Below are positions 31,491 through 39,620 of a DNA stretch of 64,000 bases, piece by piece; within the stretch, counting starts at the first letter, position 1; each line of letters starts with the position of its first letter. The DNA lies in NCBI GenBank assembly GCA_023398815.1, contig JAEWRW010000046.1, positions 124,001 through 188,000 on the forward strand. Reading direction: 5' to 3'. This stretch comes from Bacillota bacterium. Its GTDB lineage: Bacteria; Bacillota; Clostridia; Christensenellales; UMGS416. Under the pieces are notes generated by a model. The model saw nothing but the letters and a program-made list of their open reading frames with translations. It was not told the DNA's origin and made no database searches. The translations under genes were made by a program, and so were the position numbers.

Positions 31491-32438
31491 ATGACCCGAC
31501 AGACCGAACGGCGAGAAACGCCTTTGCCCCGCCCGTGGGTGGTGCGGCCCTGGCCGTTGCTGGCCGCGGCGCTGATGGCTGCCTGCCTGCTGCAGTTGGC
31601 GGCGGACGCGCTGGTGACACTGCTGGACGCGCTGGGCCAGCGCACCGGCGCGCTGACGGCAGCCAACGGTTTTTCGTGGTGCGTGGTGCTTGGGGCGGCG
31701 GCCGCCACGGTTTTCGGCTTCCGCTGGGCCCTGCGGGAGCAACACCGCATGGGGTTGGCGCGGGTCAGCCTGCGCCCCACTGCCCTGGCTGCGGCGGGCC
31801 TGCTGGTGGCGCTGGTGGCCGACCTGGGGATGGCGCTGCCACTGGGCGATGCCGCCGAGACCGCCAGCGGGGTGGCGGGGGTGTACTGGGCCGTGGCGGC
31901 ATTGGGCATGCTGCGCTCCGCCCTGCCTCTCGCGCTGTTGGCCGGCCTGTTGCTGCCGGTGTTTCGGGGCCGCTGGGGCACCGCGCGGGCCATTGGCCTG
32001 CTGTGCCTGGCGCTCACGGCCGCGCAGTACGGCACGGCGTTGCTCTCTCACCTGATGCGCGAGGGGCTGCAGGCAGCTCTCCTGGGGCCAGAAATGAGCA
32101 CCACAGGCGGGCAGGCACTCCTGCTAGGCCAACAGGCGCTGGCTCTGTTTGGCTGGTCACTGACGGCCCTGCTGCTGACCGCCATGTCCGGCGACCGTCT
32201 GCCCACCGCGCTGGCATGGCTGCTTGCCCTGCAGGCGGTCTTTGAGCGGCTGCTGCCGGGTAAGCTCGCCCTGCTGCTGACCGACCACGGTGGCCTGCCT
32301 CGGCTGGCACGGGAGTACGGCCCCTATGTCTTCGCCCACCTGGGGCCGCCGGCGCTGCTGGTGGGTTTGCTGCTGCTGCGGGTACTGTGGCTACGGGTAC
32401 GGCGCGGCCATGCAAGTGAACGAGCCTTGCCCCGGTAA
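31491..32438 (+). CDS. Multi-pass membrane protein of unknown function
   Basis: 315 residues, ATG at 31491 after AAGGAGG. About seven hydrophobic stretches are visible, at roughly 20-45, 60-80, 100-120, 130-160, 165-190, 215-245 and 285-305. The protein is very rich in Leu and Ala, and no charged motif or known family is recognisable. It is in the same transcript as the Fpg-like gene. The reading frame is secure because codon bias and the ribosome binding site agree. Confidence 0.75.
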   Translation: MTRQTERRETPLPRPWVVRPWPLLAAALMAACLLQLAADALVTLLDALGQRTGALTAANGFSWCVVLGAAAATVFGFRWALREQHRMGLARVSLRPTALAAAGLLVALVADLGMALPLGDAAETASGVAGVYWAVAALGMLRSALPLALLAGLLLPVFRGRWGTARAIGLLCLALTAAQYGTALLSHLMREGLQAALLGPEMSTTGGQALLLGQQALALFGWSLTALLLTAMSGDRLPTALAWLLALQAVFERLLPGKLALLLTDHGGLPRLAREYGPYVFAHLGPPALLVGLLLLRVLWLRVRRGHASERALPR

Positions 32439-32494
32439 AGCACCTGCCAACACGTTTGCGTGGGATCGTGATCTTCCAGCGCAACAATGATAAA

Positions 32495-32517
32495 AAAGGC
32501 CGTCCCATCGGGACGGC
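32495..32517 (+). terminator. Terminator after the membrane protein gene
   Basis: GCCGTCCC, loop ATC, GGGACGGC, with AAA before it. The same 23 bases occur again at 32762-32784, where they form the rplL terminator. Confidence 0.6.
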
Positions 32518-32562
32518 GACACAACCTGCTTACAAACCATTTGAAAGAACATCTGGGAACGA

Positions 32563-32763
32563 ACCGCCCGCCGATTCATTCGGCGTGAGGAAAGACAAGG
32601 CCAGCACGAGCAGAAGAAAAACGCCCGAAGGCGCAACGTATCCTTAGAAACTCGCATGAGAGTTGAGATTTGTGATCGGTCGGCGACATGTGCGGCGACC
32701 ATTCTGGCCATAACGAGAACAAGAACTCTGAATCGCGTCTGTCGCAACAGCGGCAGACGCGAA
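32563..32763 (-). repeat. Dispersed three-stem-loop element, copy D
   Basis: Minus orientation. Stem 1 lies at about 32729-32763 (GAATCGCGTCTG...CAGACGCGA). Stem 2 is at 32678-32700 (GGTCG/CGACC with the loop GCGACATGTGCGG). The CTCATGCGAG box is at about 32650-32662. Stem 3 at about 32568-32586 is CCGCCGATTCATTCGGCG. It directly follows the rplL terminator, in the same orientation as rplL. Confidence 0.75.
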
Positions 32764-32787
32764 AGGCCGTCCCATCGGGACGGCCTT
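32762..32787 (-). terminator. Terminator of rplJ-rplL
   Basis: On the minus strand GGCCGTCCC, loop GAT, GGGACGGCC, then TTTCGC. It begins about 20 bp after the rplL stop codon, and its T tract runs into element D. Confidence 0.75.
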
Positions 32788-32808
32788 TGACGATCGAATA
32801 GGGGCTAA

Positions 32809-33183
32809 TTACTTGATCTTGACGGTGGCGCCAACTTCGTCGAGCTTCGCCTTGATGGCTTCGGCTTCGGCCTTCGGCACAGCGGTCTTGACCGGGTTGG
32901 GGGCGTTGTCGACCAGGTCCTTGGCTTCCTTCAGGCCCAGGCTGGTGATTTCGCGGACAACCTTGATGACCTTGATCTTGTCAGCGCCGGCAGCTTCCAG
33001 CACGACGTCAAACTCGGTCTTCTCTTCCTCAGCGGGGGCGGCGGCGGCAGCAGCCGGAGCGGCGGCCACGGCCACGGGGGCGGCGGCGCTCACGCCGAAG
33101 ATCTCCTCCAGGTCCTTGACCAGCTGGGAAAGCTCGAGAACGTTCATCGCCTTGATGGCTTCGATAATCTGCTGTCTATCCAT
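32809..33183 (-). CDS. rplL: 50S ribosomal protein L7/L12
   Basis: 124 residues, ATG at 33183 with GAGAGGA. The N-terminal dimerisation domain (MDRQQIIEAIKAMNVLELSQ) is followed by an Ala/Pro hinge (residues 35-52) and the C-terminal domain with EKTEFDVVLEAAGADKIKVI and GLKEAKDLVDNAP. L7/L12 forms the ribosomal stalk that recruits translation factors. It is the second gene of the rplJ-rplL operon. Confidence 0.98.
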   Translation of the reverse strand: MDRQQIIEAIKAMNVLELSQLVKDLEEIFGVSAAAPVAVAAAPAAAAAAPAEEEKTEFDVVLEAAGADKIKVIKVVREITSLGLKEAKDLVDNAPNPVKTAVPKAEAEAIKAKLDEVGATVKIK

Positions 33184-33226
33184 GTTGACAAATCCTCTCT
33201 TTCAAATATAAGGCAGGGTGTTTGGG

Positions 33227-33775
33227 TCAGGCGGTCTGTTCCTTCTGATCCTTGACGGCGTTGAGCGCGCAGACCAGCGCGCGGGCCGGGCCGTTGAGGA
33301 TGCCGACGAAGTTGCTGATGGGCGCGTTCATCGTACCCAGCAACTTGGCCACCAGCACTTCCTTGCTGGGGATGTCGGAGAGCTCCTGCACCTGGTTGGC
33401 GTCGAGGAACGACTTGCCCACCAGGCCGCACTTGAGCTTCAGGTGGTTGGGCTTGCGGGCGGCTTCCGTCTTCTTAATGTAGTCGGTCAGCAGCTTCGCC
33501 GGGGTCGTCGGGTCGTCATACCCGAAGGCCACCGCGGTCGTTCCCTTCAGGAACGGGTCCAGCCCAGCGATCTCCAGTTCGTTGGCGGCGCGGTTGACTA
33601 GGGTGTTTTTAAGCACCTTGTACTCCACGTTGCCACCGCGCAGCTGGTTGCGCAGGTCAGTCACATCCAGCACGTTCATGCCGGCGTATTCCACCAGCAC
33701 CACACCACTGGCGCGGCTCAGCCTGTCTTTGATCTCGGTAACTTCCGTCACCTTGGCGTCACGATTTGCGGACAT
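33227..33775 (-). CDS. rplJ: 50S ribosomal protein L10
   Basis: 182 residues. The start at 33775 (MSANRDAKVTEVTEIKDRL) has an AGGAGGTGA box. Typical L10 features are SGVVLVEYAGMNVLDVTDLR, NTLVNRAANE and the C-terminal ILNGPARALVCALNAVKDQK helix that binds L7/L12 dimers. L10 is the base of the ribosomal stalk and also represses its own operon by binding the leader RNA. Confidence 0.98.
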   Translation of the reverse strand: MSANRDAKVTEVTEIKDRLSRASGVVLVEYAGMNVLDVTDLRNQLRGGNVEYKVLKNTLVNRAANELEIAGLDPFLKGTTAVAFGYDDPTTPAKLLTDYIKKTEAARKPNHLKLKCGLVGKSFLDANQVQELSDIPSKEVLVAKLLGTMNAPISNFVGILNGPARALVCALNAVKDQKEQTA

Positions 33776-33820
33776 TGTTTGATTCACCTCCTCCTGTCGT
33801 TGGTGTGCCGACAGGGGCAT

Positions 33821-33940
33821 ACAAAAAGCCCCCGTGCAAGGTTGCAGCACAGGGGCGTGAGCGCATTTCCAAGCCTCTCAACCTCGGCAGGCGAGTTTAA
33901 GCGGCGAACCGCACCTGCTGTCTGTAGCTGAACACTTTCA
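33821..33940 (-). ncRNA. Ribosomal protein L10 leader
   Basis: The untranslated leader of rplJ holds GC-rich helices with the CCGAGG-type internal element typical of L10 leaders. It ends in an intrinsic attenuator (minus strand CCCCTGTGC, loop, GCACGGGGG, then CTTTTTG; plus coordinates 33821-33856). L10 or the L10-L12 complex would bind the leader and favour termination. Confidence 0.8.
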
Positions 33941-33949
33941 AGCAGGTGA

Positions 33950-33978
33950 ATTATATAGAAACCCACAAGTCTTGTCAA
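33950..33978 (-). promoter_or_regulatory. Consensus promoter for rplJ-rplL
   Basis: A perfect sigma-70 promoter on the minus strand: -35 TTGACA (33973-33978), 17-bp spacer, -10 TATAAT (33950-33955), immediately before the L10 leader. Confidence 0.9.
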
Positions 33979-34049
33979 GAGGCTCTGCCGAAAAAACGCG
34001 CAAGTGCCAAAGCCTCGCGAAACTTTGTGCCAAAGAGGTGGGAAACCCC

Positions 34050-34078
34050 TTGCCAAGCGGCGCGCGGAATGATAAAAT
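34050..34078 (+). promoter_or_regulatory. Promoter for rpmB
   Basis: -35 TTGCCA (34050-34055), 17-bp spacer, -10 TAAAAT (34073-34078), 45 bp before the rpmB start. Confidence 0.65.
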
Positions 34079-34122
34079 AGCTTCTGCTTTGCAATGAAGC
34101 TCCATCGAAGGAGGTGTTTCCC

Positions 34123-34320
34123 ATGGCATATAAGTGTGAGATCTGTGGCAAGAAGTCCGTGCACGGCAACAGCGTCAGCCACTCCCACATCGCGACGAAG
34201 CGCACCTGGAAGCCCAACATCCAGCGTATCCGCGCCATCGTGGACGGCGCGCCCCAGCGCGTGTACGTCTGCACGCGTTGCATTCGCTCCGGCAAGGTGC
34301 AGCGCAACGTAAACGTCTAA
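34123..34320 (+). CDS. rpmB: 50S ribosomal protein L28
   Basis: 65 residues, ATG at 34123 after GAAGGAGG. The sequence MAYKCEICGKKSVHGNSVSH, then KRTWKPNIQ and YVCTRCIRSGKV, is a zinc-binding (C+) L28 with both CxxC pairs. It is a standalone gene with its own promoter and terminator, as often seen in Firmicutes. Confidence 0.97.
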   Translation: MAYKCEICGKKSVHGNSVSHSHIATKRTWKPNIQRIRAIVDGAPQRVYVCTRCIRSGKVQRNVNV

Positions 34321-34339
34321 GCAGGAACGCAGTTCATCT

Positions 34340-34372
34340 CAGCGCCGTCCAGCAGGCCGGCGCTGTTTTGTT
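34340..34372 (+). terminator. Terminator of rpmB
   Basis: CAGCGCCG (34340-34347) pairs with CGGCGCTG (34358-34365), followed by TTTTGTT. Confidence 0.75.
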
Positions 34373-34399
34373 GTCTGTTTTTGCTTCCCCCTGCCCTGC

Positions 34400-34576
34400 T
34401 TAGTGCAGCAGGATGCACCCCAGCACCACCAGCCCCGCCCCCAGCACGGCCAGCCACAATCCCACGGGCACAAAGATCATGAGCAGCACCACGCCTACGA
34501 TGATGAATGTCAGCCCCAGCCACCCCTTGTAGGGGTTGCAGGCCCGGATGCAAGCCTGTTTGATGTTGCGGAACAA
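34400..34576 (-). CDS. Small membrane protein with TTG start
   Basis: 58 residues, starting with TTG at 34576, six bases after a GGGGGG tract; no ATG is available. The product reads LFRNIKQACIRACNPYKGW, then a long hydrophobic stretch of about 38 residues (FIIVGVVLLMIFVPVGLWLA and VLGAGLVVLGCILL), enough for two membrane helices, and ends in His. Short proteins with this design are common and uncharacterised in Clostridia. Composition and frame conservation look real, but the call is not certain. Confidence 0.55.
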   Translation of the reverse strand: MFRNIKQACIRACNPYKGWLGLTFIIVGVVLLMIFVPVGLWLAVLGAGLVVLGCILLH

Positions 34577-34642
34577 AGCAATCCCCCCTCGCCTACTACT
34601 ATCATACGCGCGGGGGGCTCCACAGTGACCATGGATGTTGAA

Positions 34643-35140
34643 TCAGGGTTCGGAGGGTAGCTCGCGGGCCAAGCCCTTGCGCCCGGCCTGCTCCTCGGCC
34701 AACTCGCGGAAGAAGCGATCCAGCTGGGAGAGTCCTTCCAACAGCGCGGGGCGGTGTTCCAGGTCCAGCTCCTCAAACATGGACTGCACCAGGCGGCTGT
34801 GGAACCGCTCGTGGGCCTCGTAGGCCGCCACGCCGTTCTCAGTCAGGGCAATCTCCACCCGGCGACGATCCTGCCGGGCGCGTTTGCGGTCGAGAAAGCC
34901 TTTCTCCACCAGGCGGTTGACGGACACCGTCAGCGTGGGCAGCGTGATACGCAGCCGCCGGGCGACCTCCCCCATCTGCTGGCTTGAGGCCTTTCCCACG
35001 GCCTCCAGAATGTGCATCTCACTCATGGTGAGCGGTGTCGGCCCCAGGCTGGCGATGGCCTTCTGCTCCAGCTTCAGCACGTCAAAAAAGACCTCCACCA
35101 GCAGATCGTTGACCATCGTTTTGTAGTCGTCGCCGTGCAT
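34643..35140 (-). CDS. MarR family transcriptional regulator
   Basis: 165 residues; the start at 35140 (MHGDDYKTMVNDLLVEVFFD) has GGAGGG. The winged helix is seen in LTMSEMHILEAVGKASSQQM, RLRITLPTLTVSVNRLVEKG and the wing DRKRARQDRRRVEIALTENG, which is the MarR signature DxRxxxxxLT. The length and the N-terminus resemble the FabT group, which controls fatty acid synthesis genes in Firmicutes, but no fab genes are near. It could also control the neighbouring efflux operon. Confidence 0.9.
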   Translation of the reverse strand: MHGDDYKTMVNDLLVEVFFDVLKLEQKAIASLGPTPLTMSEMHILEAVGKASSQQMGEVARRLRITLPTLTVSVNRLVEKGFLDRKRARQDRRRVEIALTENGVAAYEAHERFHSRLVQSMFEELDLEHRPALLEGLSQLDRFFRELAEEQAGRKGLARELPSEP

Positions 35141-35205
35141 GCCATTCCCTCCGGTTGCTGCCAGCGGCAATGCCGCCTGACGCCTCGCCTTGCCCATTTG
35201 TATCG

Positions 35206-35677
35206 TTACAATGCTCTGTACTTTATATAATCAGTAAGCGCATCAAATGTCAACCGCGGAAACGGAAACCAATTCGTTTCGTACCATTCGACGTCGATCT
35301 TTGAGAACTCTCTCCACACCTCACGGGCAAACGCCCTAGCCTGCGTCTCCATCCCCATCACCGTTTGTTCGGTCTTGGCGGCGGACAGTGCTGTGGAAGT
35401 CGCACCGATGTAGCGAAACCCATCTCCCGCCAACCGATCTATTACGATGCGGAGAAGCGACCCATCGCAATGGGTGCCCATGCGGTACGCTTCCGACTCC
35501 CCATTGAGGCAGAGGAATCCATCAACCGACTGACCAGTCACCAGCCGATGCGCCAACAAAACCAGCTGTTCTGGCACATCGATTTCACCATACCGGGAAC
35601 AGGAAGCGGAAAACTCCTCCCTCCCATTTGAGGGTGAAGTGAAACCAACCCGCCGAGACTTCATCGATGCGGAACAT
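35206..35677 (-). pseudogene. Hypothetical protein gene with a single-base frameshift
   Basis: The likely start is the ATG at 35677 behind GGGAGGGG (MFRIDEVSAGWFHFTLKWEG), but that frame stops at about 35585. The neighbouring frame continues without break to 35206 (FSASCSRYGEIDVPEQLVLL to FDALTDYIKYRAL). Removing one G from the run GGGAGGGAGG (35614-35626) joins both into 156 residues with a smooth reading across the site. The total length is one base more than a multiple of three. The restored protein is a small soluble alpha/beta protein that I cannot assign; its opening (W-F-x-F-x-L) and compact size resemble immunity-type proteins, which is only an impression. Confidence 0.6.
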
Positions 35678-35908
35678 TCCCACCCCTCCCTTCTCAGTAA
35701 TCTTAATAATACCACATCATTCGCGGTGGCCCGCTCTGTCGGTGATCCTCGTCTCCATAGTATAATGAATGTTCAACGGGTGACGGATAGGTTTGAGCAA
35801 CGTTTCATGGCGCGTTCACAGATTGTTCATAATAAGTCAGTAGTCTGAGAGCAGAACGGTTACGGAGCTGTGCCGCGACCAGTGTTCTGTGCATAGTTGG
35901 AGGTTAAG

Positions 35909-37486
35909 ATGAAAAAACGAACGATGAGACGAGTGGTCATCGCCGTGTTGGCGGTGGCCGTTGTGGTGGTGGCGGCGGTGGCGCTGCTGCGGCCGCGAGC
36001 CAGCGTGATGACCAGCCAGCAGTACAAGGCCGTGGACGTGGCGCGGGGCGACCTGCAGGTGACCGTGCATGGCTCCGGTGCGCTGGAGCCCATTGACACC
36101 CAGAACGTGCACGCCCCCGCCAACGGCGAGGCGCAGGCCGTTCTGGTGCAGGATGGCGACAGGGTAACCAAGGGCCAGGCGATCGCCGTACTGAAGGACG
36201 ACACCCTGGAGGACACGATTGCAGACCTGAAGCAGGAGATCGTGACCCAGGATGCCACCGTGGCCGCCACCATGGCCGGCACGGGCAGCAAGACGCTCAC
36301 CGCACCGGTCAAGGGGCGGGTCAAAGCCATCTACACCGCCGAGGACGAGGACGTGCAGAAGGCCATGAGCGCCGACCAGGCGCTGCTGCTGCTCTCCACC
36401 GACGGGCGGATGAAGGTGGAGTTCACCCCCGCCGCCGGTGTAACGGTGAAGCCCGGCCAGCCGGTGACCGTGAAGATTGGCAAGAAGTCTGTTGACGGCT
36501 TCATGCAGGACGTGCCCGATGGAACGAATACGACGGCTGTTGTGCTCCTGGAGGACGACACCTTTTCCGTGGGCAAGGCTGCCCAGGTGGTGGCTGAGGA
36601 CGGCACGACGCTGGGCAAGGGCAAGCTCGCCGTCAACCGCCCCCTGCTCATCACCGCCTACTCCGGCACGGTGGATCGGCTGTACGTGGAGGTTGGCGAC
36701 GAGGTGAAGGCCGGGAAGCGCCTGGTGCGGTTGGATGGTGCCGTGCTGAACGCCAGCTACGAGGCTCAGCTGGTAAAGCGCCAGCAGCTGCAGGACGACC
36801 TGAACGACGCCTACGCCGACCTGGCCGCGCTCACCATCACCGCGCCCTGTGACGGCGTGGTGTCCGGTCTCACGCTGAAGGCGGGCGACACGGTGGCCGA
36901 CGGCACAGCCCTCTGCACGGTGCAGGATGTGTCGGGCTTCCAGCTGGTGATCGCCGCTGACGAACTGGACGTGCCCTCCATCGCCGTGGGGCAGACGGCC
37001 ACGGTGACCATTGACGCCCTACCGGGCCAGACCGCCGCCGCTACGGTCACACGCATTTCGCCCCTGGGCGTCAAGGCCAACGACATCACGACCTATGACG
37101 TGACGCTGACGGTGGACGCCCCGGCCGGCGCGCTGGCCACGATGACGGCCTCGGCCGACATCCTGACCCAGGAGAGCAAAAACGCTCTGCTGGTGCCGGT
37201 GGAGGCACTAGTGAACGAACTGGGCAAGAGCTACGTGTGGGGCACGCTGCCCGGCGACCTGGGGGTGACGGGCGACGCCAAAGCCGCCGAGGGGCAGGAG
37301 CGAAAGAAGATTGAAGTGACGACGGGCCTTGTCAACGACAGCCAGGCCGAAGTGCTGACCGGGCTTGCCGAGGGTGACGCCGTGGCGCTGCCGCTGACCC
37401 AGGGCGATGGCATCGCCCAGTACTTTGGCGGCGGGCAGGGCGGCGGCATGACACAGGGTGCGGCCACCGACGGGAGCGACCAGTGA
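35909..37486 (+). CDS. Efflux transporter periplasmic-adaptor-like subunit (MacA/HlyD family)
   Basis: 525 residues, ATG at 35909 five bases after GGAGG. One N-terminal membrane anchor (about 9-30, VVIAVLAVAVVVVAAVALL). The barrel-sandwich (lipoyl-like) motif is seen in DTQNVHAPANGEAQAVLVQD, and a second, similar set occurs later (ITAPCDGVVSGLTLKAGDTV), so the protein holds two half-motif arrays and is longer than the usual 350-400 residues. The beta-barrel segments end in LLVPVEALVNELGKSYVW and GLAEGDAVALP. In Gram-positive bacteria such adaptors join a MacB-type ABC transporter, whose two genes follow with overlaps. Confidence 0.9.
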   Translation: MKKRTMRRVVIAVLAVAVVVVAAVALLRPRASVMTSQQYKAVDVARGDLQVTVHGSGALEPIDTQNVHAPANGEAQAVLVQDGDRVTKGQAIAVLKDDTLEDTIADLKQEIVTQDATVAATMAGTGSKTLTAPVKGRVKAIYTAEDEDVQKAMSADQALLLLSTDGRMKVEFTPAAGVTVKPGQPVTVKIGKKSVDGFMQDVPDGTNTTAVVLLEDDTFSVGKAAQVVAEDGTTLGKGKLAVNRPLLITAYSGTVDRLYVEVGDEVKAGKRLVRLDGAVLNASYEAQLVKRQQLQDDLNDAYADLAALTITAPCDGVVSGLTLKAGDTVADGTALCTVQDVSGFQLVIAADELDVPSIAVGQTATVTIDALPGQTAAATVTRISPLGVKANDITTYDVTLTVDAPAGALATMTASADILTQESKNALLVPVEALVNELGKSYVWGTLPGDLGVTGDAKAAEGQERKKIEVTTGLVNDSQAEVLTGLAEGDAVALPLTQGDGIAQYFGGGQGGGMTQGAATDGSDQ

Positions 37487-38190
37487 TGGGCGCAACGATT
37501 GAACTCAAGGACGTGCGCAAGACCTACCGCATGGGCGACACCGAGGTGCGGGCGCTGGATGGCGTCTCCCTCTCCATTGCAGAGCGCGAGTTTGTGGCCA
37601 TCGTGGGGCCATCGGGCAGCGGCAAATCCACGCTCATGAACGTCATTGGCTGCCTCGATCTGCCCGATGGGGGCCAATACATTCTGGATGGGCAGGACAT
37701 CACCACCTACAGCGAGCGGCAGCTGGCCATCGTGCGCAACCGCAAGATCGGTTTCATCTTCCAGCAGTTCAACCTGCTGCCCAAGCTGACGGCGCTGGAG
37801 AATGTGGAGCTGCCGATGGTCTACCAGGGCTTGGGCAGTGGGGAACGCCACCAGCGCGCCCTCGATGCCCTGCAGCTGGTGGGCTTGGGCGACCGCGTCC
37901 ACCACCGGCCGGCCGAACTCTCCGGCGGGCAGCAGCAGCGGGTGGCCATCGCCCGGGCGCTGGGCACACGGCCCTCCATCCTGCTGGCCGACGAACCCAC
38001 CGGCAACTTGGACAGCCACTCGGGCCGGGAGATTATGGAGATCCTGAAGGGCCTGCACGCCGATGGCAACACGGTTGTGCTCATCACCCATGACAACAGC
38101 GTGGCCGCCCAGGCCGAGCGCACCGTGCGCATCGCCGACGGGCAGCTGACCGAAGACAGCGCCGCCCAAAGGGAGGTGGCTCTGACATGA
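37486..38190 (+). CDS. ABC transporter ATP-binding protein, MacB/LolD type
   Basis: 234 residues; the ATG at 37486 overlaps the stop of the adaptor gene (TGATG). Walker A GPSGSGKST, the Q loop in FIFQQFNLLPKLTALENVEL, signature LSGGQQQRVAIARAL, Walker B ILLADEPTGNLD and the switch His in VLITHDN are all intact. It powers the MacB-type permease encoded next. Export of peptides, antibiotics or lipoproteins is the usual role of the family. Confidence 0.96.
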   Translation: MGATIELKDVRKTYRMGDTEVRALDGVSLSIAEREFVAIVGPSGSGKSTLMNVIGCLDLPDGGQYILDGQDITTYSERQLAIVRNRKIGFIFQQFNLLPKLTALENVELPMVYQGLGSGERHQRALDALQLVGLGDRVHHRPAELSGGQQQRVAIARALGTRPSILLADEPTGNLDSHSGREIMEILKGLHADGNTVVLITHDNSVAAQAERTVRIADGQLTEDSAAQREVALT

Positions 38191-39353
38191 AATTCCTGCA
38201 GGCCGTCTCCATGGCCTTCAAGGCCCTGGCCCACAACAAAATGCGTTCGTTTCTCACGATGCTGGGCATCATCATCGGTGTGTTCGCCGTGAGCATGCTC
38301 ATCTCCGTGGGGCAGGCCGCCACCGACTCGGTCACCTCCCAGATCCAAGGTCTGGGCTCCAACATGCTGATGGTCAACATCACCGCCAAGAAACCCTACG
38401 AGCTGACGCTCGACGACCTGACGGCCATGAAGGGCCAGAACGGCATTGCCGGGGTGTCGCCGCTGGTGGGCTCCGCTGCCAATGCCAAGGCCGGCTCCGA
38501 GACCTATGCCACCAGTATTGAGGGCGTGACCCCCGATTATCTGTCGATCCGGTCGCTGTCGCTGGGCACCGGCCGGCAGATCACCCAGTCCGACCTCGAC
38601 CACCGCAGCGCGGTGGCGGTCATCGGCACCGAGGTGTGCGACGAGCTTTTCGGCTCGCGGGATGTGGTGGGCCAAAGCGTCACCCTGCTGGGGCGGCAGT
38701 TCACCATCGTGGGCGTGCTGACCGAGAAGGGCAGCGCCGCCGGCATGTCCAACGACAACCGGGTCGTCATCCCCTTCACCACGGCCCAGCGCCTGCTGCA
38801 GAGCACCAAGATCAGCGAGTTTTTCGTGTCCACCACCTCCGCCGATACGGTGACCGAGGCGCAGAGCAGCCTGCTGCAGTTCCTCTCCCACCGCTTCAGC
38901 GACGAGGACGACTACCGGGTGTTCAACCAGTCCGATATCCTGGACGCGCTGTCCACCGTCACCGGCACGCTCACGGCCATGCTCGGCGGCATTGCGGGCA
39001 TCTCACTGCTCGTCGGCGGCATCGGCATCATGAACATCATGCTGGTGTCGGTGAGCGAGCGCACCCGGGAGATCGGCATCCGCAAGGCCATCGGCGCCCA
39101 GCGCAGCGACATCCTGTCCCAGTTCCTCATTGAGGCGCTGGTCATCTCCCTCATTGGCGGGCTCATCGGCCTGGGGCTGGCCACGGCCGGTGTGGCCGTC
39201 ATGGGCAGCCTCATGGGGTTGAGCGCCGGCCTGCAGCCGGTCACGGCGCTCCTGGCCATCGGGTTCTCCATGGGCGTGGGTGTGGTGTTCGGCAGCTACC
39301 CGGCCAACCGCGCGTCAAAGCTGCGGCCCATTGAAGCGCTGCGCTACGAATAG
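38187..39353 (+). CDS. ABC transporter permease, MacB type
   Basis: 388 residues, overlapping the ATPase gene (ATGA). It has the standard MacB/FtsX layout: an N-terminal membrane helix (about 18-40, MRSFLTMLGIIIGVFAVSML), a large extracytoplasmic domain (about 45-265) and three C-terminal helices beginning at GGIAGISLLVGGIGIMNIML, with the conserved VSERTREIGIRKAIGAQRSD coupling loop. It forms a homodimer with the ATPase and the adaptor. A copy of the dispersed stem-loop element begins right after its stop codon. Confidence 0.95.
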   Translation: MKFLQAVSMAFKALAHNKMRSFLTMLGIIIGVFAVSMLISVGQAATDSVTSQIQGLGSNMLMVNITAKKPYELTLDDLTAMKGQNGIAGVSPLVGSAANAKAGSETYATSIEGVTPDYLSIRSLSLGTGRQITQSDLDHRSAVAVIGTEVCDELFGSRDVVGQSVTLLGRQFTIVGVLTEKGSAAGMSNDNRVVIPFTTAQRLLQSTKISEFFVSTTSADTVTEAQSSLLQFLSHRFSDEDDYRVFNQSDILDALSTVTGTLTAMLGGIAGISLLVGGIGIMNIMLVSVSERTREIGIRKAIGAQRSDILSQFLIEALVISLIGGLIGLGLATAGVAVMGSLMGLSAGLQPVTALLAIGFSMGVGVVFGSYPANRASKLRPIEALRYE

Positions 39354-39354
39354 C

Positions 39355-39600
39355 GCGTCGACAAGGCGCTCGCGCCTTGTCGAGTAGGGGCAGCTTGTTC
39401 AGACTTTTGTTTATCGCCCGCCACACATGTCGGCGGGCGATTTCTTTGTTTATGGCACTCATGCTAGTTTTTCCGAAGGGACGGTTTCGCCTGCGCACCT
39501 TACGCCTGCATCCCCAGTTGCATGGGCGAGCAGTGGCCAACGGCCACGACCAGCCGGCGGGCTAGGGCGTTGCTACGCACCGCCAATGAATCGGCGGTTC
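39355..39600 (+). repeat. Dispersed stem-loop element, copy E
   Basis: It begins at the stop codon of the permease gene. The first hairpin is CGACAAGGCG/CGCCTTGTCG (about 39359-39382), different in sequence from stem 1 of the other copies. Stem 2 is a perfect 10-bp pair (39413-39422 with 39432-39441) with loop ACACATGTC. A GGCACTCATGC box follows at about 39453, and stem 3 ACCGCC/GGCGGT stands at about 39580-39598. Confidence 0.65.
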
Positions 39601-39620
39601 TTAACCCCACTCTGTGACAG

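Noticed and set aside
37486..39353. The ABC transporter considered as part of an antibiotic resistance island with the AAC(3)-like gene.
   Set aside because: The transporter genes have normal GC-rich codon use, separate control and a 570-bp gap before the AT-rich gene, so shared origin is not supported.
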